NCBI GenBank assembly: GCA_902620585.1
Contig: CACNJC010000001.1
Location: 120,544 to 184,543, forward strand
DNA length: 64,000 bases
Direction of reading: 5' to 3'
Source of the DNA: an uncultured Pelagibacteraceae bacterium
Lineage (GTDB): Bacteria > Pseudomonadota > Alphaproteobacteria > Pelagibacterales > Pelagibacteraceae
Shown here: one piece after another, positions 1-8,118 of the stretch
Numbering within the stretch: the first letter of the stretch is position 1
Layout: the number at the start of each line of letters is the position of its first letter
Program-made: the position numbers and the translations under genes
The notes under the pieces: generated by a model
Seen by the model: only the letters and a program-made list of their open reading frames with translations
Database searches by the model: none
Told to the model about the DNA's origin: nothing

Positions 1-10
1 AGCTAAAATA

Positions 11-460
11 ATGCACATAGTACTATATAAACCTGATATCCCTCAAAATACAGCAGCTATAATTAGACTAAGTGCATGTTTAAAATTAAAACTACACATT
101 ATAGAGCCTTGTGGCTTTAATTTAAGCGATACAAGATTTAAAAGGGTCGTTATGGATTATATGGGAATGAGTAAAATTTTTAGATACGATGGTTATGACA
201 CTTTTTTAAAAAAACACAAAAATTCAAGAATTGTTTTGATGACAACTAAAGCCAAAAAATTATATCATAAGTTTAAATTTAAAAAAAATGATATGCTTTT
301 TTTTGGAAGGGAAAGTGAAGGAGTTCCAGAAATATTACATCAAAGAATTAAAAATAAAATTAAAGTTCCTATGAATAAAAAAACTAGATCGTTGAATGTT
401 GCAATGAGTGTAGCAATTATTTCCTCAGAAGCATTAAGACAGAATAATTTGTTAAAATAG
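11..460 (+). CDS. trmL: tRNA (cytidine/uridine(34)-2'-O)-methyltransferase
   Basis: SPOUT-family enzyme that uses S-adenosylmethionine to methylate the ribose of the wobble nucleotide in certain tRNA-Leu species; cytosolic. The 149 residues match the usual single-domain length. Visible family features are the start MHIVLYKPDIPQNT, FFGRESEGVPE near residues 98-107, and VPMNKKTRSLNVAMS near 119-133; the last two form the knotted SAM site. The ATG at 11 is the first in frame with only ten bases upstream in the window, so any promoter is out of view. hemF starts three bases after the stop, suggesting co-transcription. The exact tRNA target is inferred from the family. Confidence 0.9.
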   Translation: MHIVLYKPDIPQNTAAIIRLSACLKLKLHIIEPCGFNLSDTRFKRVVMDYMGMSKIFRYDGYDTFLKKHKNSRIVLMTTKAKKLYHKFKFKKNDMLFFGRESEGVPEILHQRIKNKIKVPMNKKTRSLNVAMSVAIISSEALRQNNLLK

Positions 461-463
461 TTT

Positions 464-1291
464 ATGACAATCACTCCTTACTTTAAAAAGAAAATGACTG
501 ATAGTTGGTTTTCTTATTTACAAGTTCAAATTTGTAAAGAATTTGAACATTTAGAAAATAATAGAATTAGATTTTATAAAAGAGAATGGAATAAAAAGAA
601 AAAAAATGAGGGTGGTGGAACTTCATTTCTTTTAACTGGAGGAAAGGTATTTGAAAAGGTAGGTGTTAATAAATCAACTGTATCAGGAGTCTTTGCAAAA
701 AAATTTAGATCAAAAATTTTAGGTGCGAGTAAAAATGGAAAATATTGGGCTTCAGGAGTTTCGGTAGTCGCACATATGAAAAATCCAAAAATACCTGCTA
801 TTCACTTTAATACTAGATTCATAGTAACTTCAAAAGAGTGGTTTGGGGGTGGAATGGATGTTACCCCAAGTCATAAAGACGAAAAAGAAAAAAATATTGT
901 TCATGATCAATTAAAAAAAATTTGTAAACAAAATAAAAAAAACTACAAAAAATATAAAAAATGGTGCGATGATTATTTCTTTTTACCGCATAGAAATGAA
1001 GCTCGAGGAATTGGAGGAATATTTTTTGACTATGAGACTAAAAATTGGGTGAAAAATTTTAAATTTATAAGAGATCTTGGTTTTGCTTTTATAGATATTT
1101 CTAAGTTAATTGTTAATAGAAAAAAAAAATTAAAATGGACAAAAGCAGATAAAGAAAAACAGTATTTAAAAAGAGGAAGATATGTTGAGTTTAACTTACT
1201 TTACGACAGAGGGACAAGATTTGGTTTAAACTCGGGTGGAAATATTAATTCAATTTTGATGTCACTTCCCCCTAAAGCTAAGTGGAAATAA
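464..1291 (+). CDS. hemF: oxygen-dependent coproporphyrinogen III oxidase
   Basis: Converts coproporphyrinogen III to protoporphyrinogen IX by oxidative decarboxylation with O2, late in haem synthesis; soluble homodimer. The 275-residue length is typical. Family blocks are visible: HFNTRF before residue 125, WFGGGMDVTP at about 125-134 and FLPHRNEARGIGGIFFD at about 175-191, with GRYVEFNLLYDRGT near the C-terminus. Having the O2-dependent enzyme fits an aerobic life with a cytochrome oxidase encoded in the same window. It sits between trmL and greA with almost no spacing. I saw no HemN-type radical SAM motif, so this is the aerobic form. Confidence 0.96.
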   Translation: MTITPYFKKKMTDSWFSYLQVQICKEFEHLENNRIRFYKREWNKKKKNEGGGTSFLLTGGKVFEKVGVNKSTVSGVFAKKFRSKILGASKNGKYWASGVSVVAHMKNPKIPAIHFNTRFIVTSKEWFGGGMDVTPSHKDEKEKNIVHDQLKKICKQNKKNYKKYKKWCDDYFFLPHRNEARGIGGIFFDYETKNWVKNFKFIRDLGFAFIDISKLIVNRKKKLKWTKADKEKQYLKRGRYVEFNLLYDRGTRFGLNSGGNINSILMSLPPKAKWK

Positions 1292-1293
1292 TT

Positions 1294-1770
1294 ATGGATA
1301 AAGAACCAATTACAGTAAATGGTCTTAAAATTTTAAAATCTGAATTAGAAGATTTAAAAAATGTACAAAGACCAAAAGTTGTTGAGGCAATTGCTGAAGC
1401 TAGATCGCATGGGGATTTGAAAGAAAATGCTGAATACCATGCTGCTAAAGAACAACAGGCTTTAATAGAAAGTCGTGTGATAGCAATCAATGATTTAATT
1501 GCAAGAGCAAATGTTATTGACGTAACAAAAATAGAAAATAACGGAAAAGTAATTTTCGGTTCAACAGTTAGAGCACAAGATCTAGAAACTAGTAAAAAAA
1601 TTTCTTATAGACTCGTCGGTCAAGATGAGGCTGATATTAAAAAAAATTTGATATTTTTTAAGAGTCCAATAGGTAAAGCATTAATAGGTAAGAATAAAGG
1701 TGAAATGGTAAGCGTAAACACACCGTCAGGAGAAAGAAATTTTGAAATTCTTGATGTTGAGTATATCTAA
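1294..1770 (+). CDS. greA: transcription elongation factor GreA
   Basis: Rescues backtracked RNA polymerase by stimulating transcript cleavage through its secondary channel. From the ATG at 1294 the protein is 158 residues, the normal GreA size. An in-frame GTG at 1282 would add four residues and overlap hemF; I prefer 1294 because MDKEPITVNGLKILKSEL is the usual N-terminus. The acidic tip of the coiled coil is in the stretch SHGDLKENAEYHAAKEQQ, and a C-terminal FKBP-like domain follows. The stop codon overlaps that of the convergent cca gene. Confidence 0.95.
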   Translation: MDKEPITVNGLKILKSELEDLKNVQRPKVVEAIAEARSHGDLKENAEYHAAKEQQALIESRVIAINDLIARANVIDVTKIENNGKVIFGSTVRAQDLETSKKISYRLVGQDEADIKKNLIFFKSPIGKALIGKNKGEMVSVNTPSGERNFEILDVEYI

Positions 1771-3029
1771 TTTAAGTTAATTTTTATAAGTTCTTTTATT
1801 TTTTCATCAGATATTTTAAAACCATTCTTTATCCACTCTTCTTCGATAGTCTTTAAAACTTTTCCCAATGATTCGCCTTCATTCATTCCATTTTTCTTAA
1901 GATATTCTCCGTCTATATGAAACTTTGGAACTTTTAACTTCGTTATCCTTTTCAAAGTTTCAGAAAAATCTTGTAATTTAATTTTGGAGTTTTTAGCGAA
2001 ATGTATAAAATTTAAAGAAATTAAGTTACTCTTTCCATAAATATAAATATTTTTTAACAAATCCTTATAAAAAAAATTCTTGTTTTTTTGTATTTCACTT
2101 AAGTTTAAAGCTAAATTTTCTAAATTATTTTTAAGCTTATTTGAAACATTATATTTATGAGCAAAATATTCATGATTATCCTTTTCGTCTATTAATATTG
2201 TAGCAAGTATTATTTCTTTATTTAGTTGGTTGTTATTATAGACTTTTTTTAATCGTTCTAATCTATCAAGATAAAAAAATTCAGGAAATATCATATTGAA
2301 TATCTCTTTTAAATTCTTATTCTCATTAATCCTGAAAAAATTTTTTAAGCTTAATATCTTAAATAATTCTACTAAAATCCTTTCTTTAGAGATTATTTTA
2401 ATCCCATTTAAATTTTCTTTTATTATATCGCTAGTTGAGGTTTCAACGTTAATGTCATACATAATTTTAAATCTTAGAAATCTAATTATTCTTAGATAAT
2501 CTTCCTCTATTCTTTTTTGTGGATTGCCAATAAATTTGACGTTTTTATTTTCAAGATCTGTCGTTCCCATTTGAGGATCAAAAATTTTACCGTTTATATC
2601 TAGATAAATTGCATTGATGGTAAAATCTCTTCTTTCTGAGTCTAATTGCCAATTATCTGTATATTCAATTATAGCATGTCTGCCGTCAGTTATTTTATCT
2701 TTTCTTAACGTTGTTATTTCAACTTTATGATTTTTAGATTTTAAAGTGATAGTTCCATGTTTTAACCCTGTATCTATAATCTTTAAATTTGTGCCTTTAA
2801 ACCTCTCTTTAATTTCATCTACAGTCAATATAGTGGAAACATCGATATCATCAATGGCTTCACCTAAAAGGTGCTTTCTTACACAACCGCCAACAAATCT
2901 AGCTACAGTTTTGTCTTTTGAAAAATTCTTATGAAGGGTTTTAAAAATAAATTTCAATTCTTTATGTTTATAAAAAGGAAAAAAAATTCTTTTTAATTTC
3001 TGTATGAAGTTTAAACTTAGATTAAGCAT
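1767..3029 (-). CDS. cca: CCA tRNA nucleotidyltransferase / poly(A) polymerase family
   Basis: Class II nucleotidyltransferase that adds or repairs the CCA end of tRNAs. The head domain has GGCVRKHLLGEAIDDIDVST (glycine loop plus the DxD metal ligands) at about residues 47-66, then the RRDFTINAIYLD block and an RNA-binding C-terminal half. 420 residues is usual for alphaproteobacteria. It could be annotated as a PcnB-like poly(A) polymerase, since the two activities are hard to separate by sequence. The ATG at 3029 is only 7 bases after the encoded CCA of tRNA-Gln on the same strand, with no visible Shine-Dalgarno sequence. Both tRNAs in this window encode their own CCA, so repair is the likely role. 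Confidence 0.9.
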   Translation of the reverse strand: MLNLSLNFIQKLKRIFFPFYKHKELKFIFKTLHKNFSKDKTVARFVGGCVRKHLLGEAIDDIDVSTILTVDEIKERFKGTNLKIIDTGLKHGTITLKSKNHKVEITTLRKDKITDGRHAIIEYTDNWQLDSERRDFTINAIYLDINGKIFDPQMGTTDLENKNVKFIGNPQKRIEEDYLRIIRFLRFKIMYDINVETSTSDIIKENLNGIKIISKERILVELFKILSLKNFFRINENKNLKEIFNMIFPEFFYLDRLERLKKVYNNNQLNKEIILATILIDEKDNHEYFAHKYNVSNKLKNNLENLALNLSEIQKNKNFFYKDLLKNIYIYGKSNLISLNFIHFAKNSKIKLQDFSETLKRITKLKVPKFHIDGEYLKKNGMNEGESLGKVLKTIEEEWIKNGFKISDEKIKELIKINLN

Positions 3030-3036
3030 AAATCTT

Positions 3037-3110
3037 TGGCTGGGGCACTAGGATTCGAACCTAGGATGGCGGTATCAAAAACCGCTGCCTTACCGCTTGG
3101 CTATGCCCCA
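3037..3110 (-). tRNA. tRNA-Gln (anticodon UUG)
   Basis: A full cloverleaf is readable on the minus strand: acceptor strand TGGGGCA pairing with TGCCCCA, anticodon arm with loop bases around TTG, T-arm with GGTTCGAATCC, discriminator G and an encoded CCA at 3039-3037. The anticodon TTG reads CAA and, by wobble, CAG. The 3' end lies 7 bases before the cca start codon; the 5' side is 35 bases from the ispE stop. The call is by eye, and isotype identity follows from the anticodon. Confidence 0.96.
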
Positions 3111-3145
3111 ATGTTAAGTTTTTGATATATCATAAATTTGTAAAT

Positions 3146-3988
3146 TTAAATAGTTTTTGCAACTGATAACCAGTAGTTGGGATATTTTGACCTTATACTA
3201 TTTAAGGCAGCTTTAGCTGACTTTTTACTTTTAAATACACCGTAACATACTGACCCAGAGCCTGTCATTCTAGAGAAATAGCATCCTTTTCTTTTTGAAA
3301 TATCATTTATAATCTTTTTAATAATCGGATATTTGTTCTCCACAATAGATTGTAAATCATTATGTTTACTAGTTAAAAGTTTAACAAATTTACTTGTAGT
3401 TTTGAGTTTTTTTAAATTGTATTTAGATTTTGGGGAATAGATCTTAACCTTCGAATAGATATATTTAGTCGAACATTTAATGTTTGGATAAACCAATAAA
3501 AAATGTAGCTTATGTTTTTTTGGAAGAGTATTAATCGTATTAAGATTGCTTAAAAAACCTTGCTTATAAAAAAATAGTTTTAAGTCAGATCCTATTTTAC
3601 TACCTAAATACTTTAGTAAAAGTTTATTATTTTTTTTCTTTGCTAAATATTTGATTAAAAATGCTGAATTACTTGTTCCACCTCCCATGCCTGCGAATAC
3701 AGGTATTCGTTTGTTAATTAAAATCATATATTGATCAGAAATTATATTTTTTTTTCTTAGTAAGTTTAAAACACTTACAATTGAATTATCTTTTTTATTT
3801 ATAAGTTTTCCAAATTTTCCATGGAATTTAATAATATCCTTTTTACCAGTTATTTTTTTTATTTTAATTTTATCAAATAAGTCAATTAAACAAAAATAAG
3901 ATTGTATGTTATGTAGTTTATTCTTGCCTTTTAATCTTTTATTTACAGTTAATGATAGATTAATTTTTGAAAAAGATTTTAATATCAT
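3146..3988 (-). CDS. ispE: 4-diphosphocytidyl-2-C-methyl-D-erythritol kinase
   Basis: GHMP kinase that phosphorylates CDP-methylerythritol, the fourth step of the MEP isoprenoid pathway; cytosolic. The 280 residues match the family. Diagnostic segments are SFSKINLSL at residues 5-13, the ATP-binding PVFAGMGGGTSNSAF at about 90-104, and MTGSGSVCYGVF near the C-terminus. With ispH elsewhere in the window it shows the MEP route, which supplies farnesyl and geranylgeranyl units for ubiquinone, haem A and the carotenoid genes at 16142-20412. It lies one base downstream of the TPR gene and is probably co-transcribed with it. Confidence 0.95.
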   Translation of the reverse strand: MILKSFSKINLSLTVNKRLKGKNKLHNIQSYFCLIDLFDKIKIKKITGKKDIIKFHGKFGKLINKKDNSIVSVLNLLRKKNIISDQYMILINKRIPVFAGMGGGTSNSAFLIKYLAKKKNNKLLLKYLGSKIGSDLKLFFYKQGFLSNLNTINTLPKKHKLHFLLVYPNIKCSTKYIYSKVKIYSPKSKYNLKKLKTTSKFVKLLTSKHNDLQSIVENKYPIIKKIINDISKRKGCYFSRMTGSGSVCYGVFKSKKSAKAALNSIRSKYPNYWLSVAKTI

Positions 3989-3989
3989 G

Positions 3990-5684
3990 TTAAAGACCTG
4001 ATATTAGTTTAATCTTTATACTTTCTTTTAAATCCTTCTCTGTGTCTTCAAGATTTAAAACATATTTCCAATAGTATCTTGCCTGTATCTTGTTTCCATT
4101 CATCCATAGAGCATCTCCATAATGATCATTAACAGTTGGGTCTGCTGGTAATAATTTAACTGCTGACTGAAGATATTTTTTTGACTCATTATATTTTTTT
4201 AATTTAAAATACGCCCATCCTAATGAGTCTATAATATAAGGATCATTAGACCTTAACTCATTTGCTTTTTGGAGCATTTCCAAAGATTTTTTAATCTTTA
4301 CTCCTTGTTCAATCCAAGAATAAGCTAAATAATTAATAACGTAAGCTTGATCTGGACTTGCATGTAATGAGGACAACAAATCTTTCTCAGCTTTGTCCCA
4401 CTCTCCAATTCTTTCGTAGGCAACTCCCCTTCCGTCAGTAGCTTTTGGATACAAGGTATGATTTATGTCTATATTTTCGATTATATCAGAATATAATTTT
4501 ATTGACTCCTCAAAACGCTCATTGCTTTTCAAAAATTTTGCATAATCGTATTTTTCATAAATATTTTTTTCAGGTATTTTATTATACGCCCTCTTTAATA
4601 TCTTTAGGGCTTGCTTTTCTTTTTTTTCTTGTATTAGAATGTTTGCGCTTTGCTTAGCTGCATACCAATGATAAGCCGAACCTTTATTACTAACTGCGCT
4701 ATAAATTTTTTTAGCTTGGCCTAAATTATCAATGTTATAAAAATTTTCAGCTAACAAAGTATCAAATGAATGAAAATTATCATTTAAAAATTTTGAAATA
4801 TTCAAATAAAAGTTTGAAAGAGAATAAATTTGTTGTGATGCTAAAGCATTAGCTGTTATGTAAAATATCTCTGCAATAACATGAGATAAATTCTGGCAAT
4901 TAAAATTTTTAACAGGCTTATTATTATCAAGATCTAGTTTATATTGATTTAGTAATAGATTTCTTGGGTATTGTTTAATTGCTTTTTTTAAGATTTTTTT
5001 TTCTTTATCAAATTTACCTATACTGGATAAATATAATGCATAAAAATAATTATATCTTGAAAAGTTTGAATTTTTGTCAGCAAAAAGGTTTTCGAAAAAA
5101 AACTCTGTTTTTTTACTTTTATAAAAACAGTGTAAAAAAACGTTCTGAATAGCTTTTAAATTTTCAAATTTTGGATTAATACCATTAATTTTTTTCTGAG
5201 CTGAGTTAAGATCTAAACTTTTAAAACTATTCCAATTTAAAAGTGAGATTGATACAAAATCATTAAGAAAAAAATTAGATTTTCTTTTTTTAAGTTTTGA
5301 AAAATATCGATGTGCTAATTCATGTTTCCCGTTTTTAAGATAATAAATTCCTATTATTAAATCACTTTCGAAATTAGCAGATTTTCTAATTTCTAATTTT
5401 CTTGAATAATTATAAGCCTCGTTAAATTTACCTGAATTTATAAGCGAAAATAAATATCTTGATGAATAATTAGAATGTTTATTTTCTAAACCATCTAATT
5501 TTTTTAAAAACTTATAAGACTCACCGTATTTGTTATCGTTAAAAAGTAATATTCCTGTGAAATAATTTGCAACATTTTCACCATTTTCAAATTTGTCTAC
5601 ATTTCTAGCATGAAGTGTAGAAAAAAAAATGGTGACAAAAAACAATTGTAAGATAAGTTTAAAAATGACTTTAAATATAATCAT
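3990..5684 (-). CDS. exported tetratricopeptide-repeat protein
   Basis: A 564-residue protein with an N-terminal hydrophobic stretch (about residues 5-25) ending LHARN, which looks like a signal peptide or anchor. The second half carries several TPR-like helices, for example around DKAEKDLLSSLHASPDQAYV and DPYIIDSLGWAYFKLKKYNE, and ends with a cell-envelope style TPR block. TPRs mediate protein-protein contacts, so a scaffold in the periplasm or at the inner membrane is inferred; the specific function is unknown. It precedes ispE by one base. Its ATG is only 8 bases from the ATG of the divergent uracil-DNA glycosylase gene, so its promoter must lie in that gene. Confidence 0.8.
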   Translation of the reverse strand: MIIFKVIFKLILQLFFVTIFFSTLHARNVDKFENGENVANYFTGILLFNDNKYGESYKFLKKLDGLENKHSNYSSRYLFSLINSGKFNEAYNYSRKLEIRKSANFESDLIIGIYYLKNGKHELAHRYFSKLKKRKSNFFLNDFVSISLLNWNSFKSLDLNSAQKKINGINPKFENLKAIQNVFLHCFYKSKKTEFFFENLFADKNSNFSRYNYFYALYLSSIGKFDKEKKILKKAIKQYPRNLLLNQYKLDLDNNKPVKNFNCQNLSHVIAEIFYITANALASQQIYSLSNFYLNISKFLNDNFHSFDTLLAENFYNIDNLGQAKKIYSAVSNKGSAYHWYAAKQSANILIQEKKEKQALKILKRAYNKIPEKNIYEKYDYAKFLKSNERFEESIKLYSDIIENIDINHTLYPKATDGRGVAYERIGEWDKAEKDLLSSLHASPDQAYVINYLAYSWIEQGVKIKKSLEMLQKANELRSNDPYIIDSLGWAYFKLKKYNESKKYLQSAVKLLPADPTVNDHYGDALWMNGNKIQARYYWKYVLNLEDTEKDLKESIKIKLISGL

Positions 5685-5692
5685 AAATTCTC

Positions 5693-6394
5693 ATGATAAA
5701 AAAAATTAACACTAAAACCATAAAATTAATAAAATTTTATAATCTAATTAACTACAATTTAATTTATAACAATAAGGCAATAAATCGCTATAGAAAAGAA
5801 AATTTTGAAGCATCAGAGGATAAGATTAAAAGGTTAGAGTTGCTAAAAAGATCAATTTTAAATTTAAAAAATTGTGATTTAAAAAAACAAGCTAAAAATA
5901 TTGTGTTTAGCGACGGAAATCCAAAATCAAAGATAATGCTTATAGGAGAGGCTCCTGGTGCAAATGAGGATCAGGAAGGATTACCTTTTGTTGGTAGAGC
6001 CGGACAATTGTTGGATAAGATGTTATCTGCGATCGATTTAAATAGAGAAAAAGTCTATATTTCAAATATCATTAATTATCGTCCCCCTGAAAATAGAAGA
6101 CCTTCTGAGGAAGAGATGAAAAGATATTTGCCATTTATAAAAAAGCATATTGAGATAATTAACCCAAAAATATTAGTATTACTTGGAAGCACTGCTATGA
6201 ATGCACTTATTGGAAATGAAGTTGTGATTTCTAAGATGCGAGGTAAGTGGATAGAAAAACAATTTGGAAATTGTAGCACTTCAGTAATTATCACATTTCA
6301 TCCTGCTTTTTTAATGAGACAGCCAGGTCAAAAAAAAATGGCGTGGGTTGACCTTAAAATGATTAGAGATAAAAAAATAAAACTTAAGATATAA
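5693..6394 (+). CDS. family 4-type uracil-DNA glycosylase, lacking most Fe-S cysteines
   Basis: Removes uracil from DNA to start base-excision repair. Family motifs are GEAPGANEDQEGLPFVG at about residues 84-100, NYRPPENRRP near 129-138 and the catalytic-loop block HPAFLMRQPGQKKMAW near the C-terminus. The N-terminal LIKFYNLINYNLIYNNKAINRY aligns in style with the lead segment of alphaproteobacterial homologues, supporting the ATG at 5693. The classical family binds a 4Fe-4S cluster with four cysteines. Here only two cysteines exist in the whole protein, and the positions in the RPP and following helix are tyrosines, so a cluster is unlikely. rnhB follows after 12 bases. Confidence 0.85.
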   Translation: MIKKINTKTIKLIKFYNLINYNLIYNNKAINRYRKENFEASEDKIKRLELLKRSILNLKNCDLKKQAKNIVFSDGNPKSKIMLIGEAPGANEDQEGLPFVGRAGQLLDKMLSAIDLNREKVYISNIINYRPPENRRPSEEEMKRYLPFIKKHIEIINPKILVLLGSTAMNALIGNEVVISKMRGKWIEKQFGNCSTSVIITFHPAFLMRQPGQKKMAWVDLKMIRDKKIKLKI

Positions 6395-6406
6395 TTAAAT
6401 AATTGT

Positions 6407-6967
6407 ATGGTTACAGCTGGTGTAGATGAGGTGGGAAGAGGATGTTTAGCTGGACCTGTGGTTTCAGCAGCTGTTATATTGAAAGAAACAATTAATCTAA
6501 AACTGTTAAAAGATTCTAAAAAAATTACTTTCAAAAAAAGAATTGAAATTGCAGACCACATTAAGCTTCATTCCATTTATGCTATTGGCGTTGCATCAGT
6601 TGAGGAAATTCATAAATTGAATATTCTTCAAGCAGCTCTACTCTCAATGAAACGAGCCATTGATAGATTATCAACTACTCCAGAGTTAGTTTTAATTGAT
6701 GGAAATTTTGCGCCAAAAGGTTTGACAAATTTTAAAACCATAATTAATGGAGATGAAAAAATTAAATCTATAAGCGCAGCCTCAATAATAGCCAAAGTTT
6801 TTAGAGATCAATTAATGATAAAATTGTCCGAAAAATTTAACTATTATGCTTGGGAGAGAAACTTTGGTTATGGAACTAAGGCACATATGGATGGTCTTAA
6901 AAAATTCGGAATAACATCTCATCACAGAAAAGGTTTTAAACCAATATACAAGATGTTGTCGAACTAA
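6407..6967 (+). CDS. rnhB: ribonuclease HII
   Basis: Cleaves the RNA strand in RNA-DNA hybrids and at single embedded ribonucleotides. The 186 residues match short RNase HII proteins. The catalytic set is visible: VDEVGRGCLAGP at about residues 5-16 (DE pair), LIDGN near 102, and the late acidic position in SIIAKVFRD. It follows the uracil-DNA glycosylase gene by 12 bases and precedes ccrM, forming a DNA-maintenance group. RNase HI is encoded separately at 22308, so both classes are present. Confidence 0.95.
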   Translation: MVTAGVDEVGRGCLAGPVVSAAVILKETINLKLLKDSKKITFKKRIEIADHIKLHSIYAIGVASVEEIHKLNILQAALLSMKRAIDRLSTTPELVLIDGNFAPKGLTNFKTIINGDEKIKSISAASIIAKVFRDQLMIKLSEKFNYYAWERNFGYGTKAHMDGLKKFGITSHHRKGFKPIYKMLSN

Positions 6968-7016
6968 GATACAATATCACTAAAAAACACTTTTTTTTTC
7001 TAAAATAGTTTGACCA

Positions 7017-7041
7017 AAGATTCAATTTAAGGTTGAATCTT
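7017..7041 (+). promoter_or_regulatory. ccrM leader hairpin with a GANTC site in each arm
   Basis: Perfect 9-bp inverted repeat: AAGATTCAA (7017-7025), a 7-base loop, TTGAATCTT (7033-7041), ending three bases before the ccrM ATG. Each arm contains one CcrM recognition site, GATTC at 7019-7023 and GAATC at 7035-7039. In Caulobacter two GANTC sites in the ccrM leader are part of methylation-dependent feedback, so a similar role is inferred here. As RNA the stem could also hide the start region. No Shine-Dalgarno sequence is visible between hairpin and ATG. Confidence 0.7.
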
Positions 7042-7044
7042 CTA

Positions 7045-8118
7045 ATGTCAAAATTGTTTAACAAAATTATTAATGGAAATTGTCTCTCAGAAATAAAAAA
7101 AATTCCTGATAAATCTTTTAACTTAGTTTTTGCTGATCCACCCTACTACATGCAAATCGGTGAAAGTTTAACAAGACCAGATGCAAGCAAAGTAAATGGT
7201 GTCAATGACGAGTGGGATCACTTTAACAGTTTTAAACATTATGACGATTTTTGTAAGTCTTGGTTATTAGAATGTAAAAGAATTTTAAAAGACAATGGGA
7301 GCATTTGGGTAATAGGTTCATATCACAATATTTTTAGACTTGGATATCATTTACAAAATTTAAATTTTTGGCTTCTGAATGATGTTATTTGGAGAAAAAA
7401 TAACCCTATGCCAAATTTTAGGGGCACTAGGTTTACTAATGCCCATGAAACACTGATTTGGGCATCAAAAAATAAAAAATCTAAATACACTTTTAATTAT
7501 CAATCCTTAAAATGTTTAAATGATGACTTGCAAATGAGATCTGACTGGATACTTCCGATTTGTAATGGTAAAGAACGATTAAAGAAGAATGGTAAAAAAA
7601 TTCATTCAACGCAAAAACCAGAAGCGCTTTTACACCGTATTATTTTAGCCACAACAAATAAAGGAGACACTATCTTTGACCCTTTTTTAGGCACTGGAAC
7701 AACAGCAGTGGTATCTAAAAAATTGGGTAGAAAATATTTTGGAATAGAAAAAGACAAAAAATATTTTAAGGCTGCTGTAGAACGAATAAATAAAACAAAA
7801 GCTATAGAAGAAAGCTATTTAGATACAATTCAAAATAATAAATCTAAACCTAGAATACCTTTTGGTTCTCTTGTAGAACTTGGAATATTAAAACCTGGTA
7901 CTAAGCTATTTGATCCGAAAAAAGAGATAAATGCTAAAATTATGGCTGATGGAAGCATCAAATATAAAGAGTCCGAAGGTTCTATCCATAAAGTAGCAGC
8001 AAAAATTATGGGAGCTGAAAGTTATAATGGCTGGACATATTGGCATTGTGATATAAACGGATCTACAGTTGTTATTGACAGTTTGAGGCAGAAATTTATC
8101 TCAGAAACAAAAGCCTAA
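7045..8118 (+). CDS. ccrM: cell-cycle-type adenine DNA methyltransferase (GANTC)
   Basis: Beta-class N6-adenine methyltransferase expected to methylate GANTC, as in other alphaproteobacteria. Order of blocks: DPPYYMQ at about residues 31-37 (catalytic DPPY), then FDPFLGTGTT (SAM site), then a C-terminal RAMA-type domain (PFGSLVELGILKPG to the end) that helps DNA recognition. I start it at the ATG at 7045 (357 residues). A TTG at 7033 lies inside the leader hairpin and would add only MNLL. It stands alone without a restriction partner, which supports the solitary regulatory methylase role. Its stop overlaps that of the convergent monooxygenase gene. Confidence 0.94.
   Translation: MSKLFNKIINGNCLSEIKKIPDKSFNLVFADPPYYMQIGESLTRPDASKVNGVNDEWDHFNSFKHYDDFCKSWLLECKRILKDNGSIWVIGSYHNIFRLGYHLQNLNFWLLNDVIWRKNNPMPNFRGTRFTNAHETLIWASKNKKSKYTFNYQSLKCLNDDLQMRSDWILPICNGKERLKKNGKKIHSTQKPEALLHRIILATTNKGDTIFDPFLGTGTTAVVSKKLGRKYFGIEKDKKYFKAAVERINKTKAIEESYLDTIQNNKSKPRIPFGSLVELGILKPGTKLFDPKKEINAKIMADGSIKYKESEGSIHKVAAKIMGAESYNGWTYWHCDINGSTVVIDSLRQKFISETKA

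Noticed and set aside
6968..7016. A-run and T-run around CAC upstream of ccrM as a possible rnhB terminator.
   Set aside because: The stem would be only A-T pairs; too weak to call a terminator in this A+T-rich DNA.
7033..7044. TTG start that would lengthen CcrM by four residues (MNLL).
   Set aside because: It lies in the right arm of the leader hairpin, and the ATG at 7045 gives the usual N-terminus.
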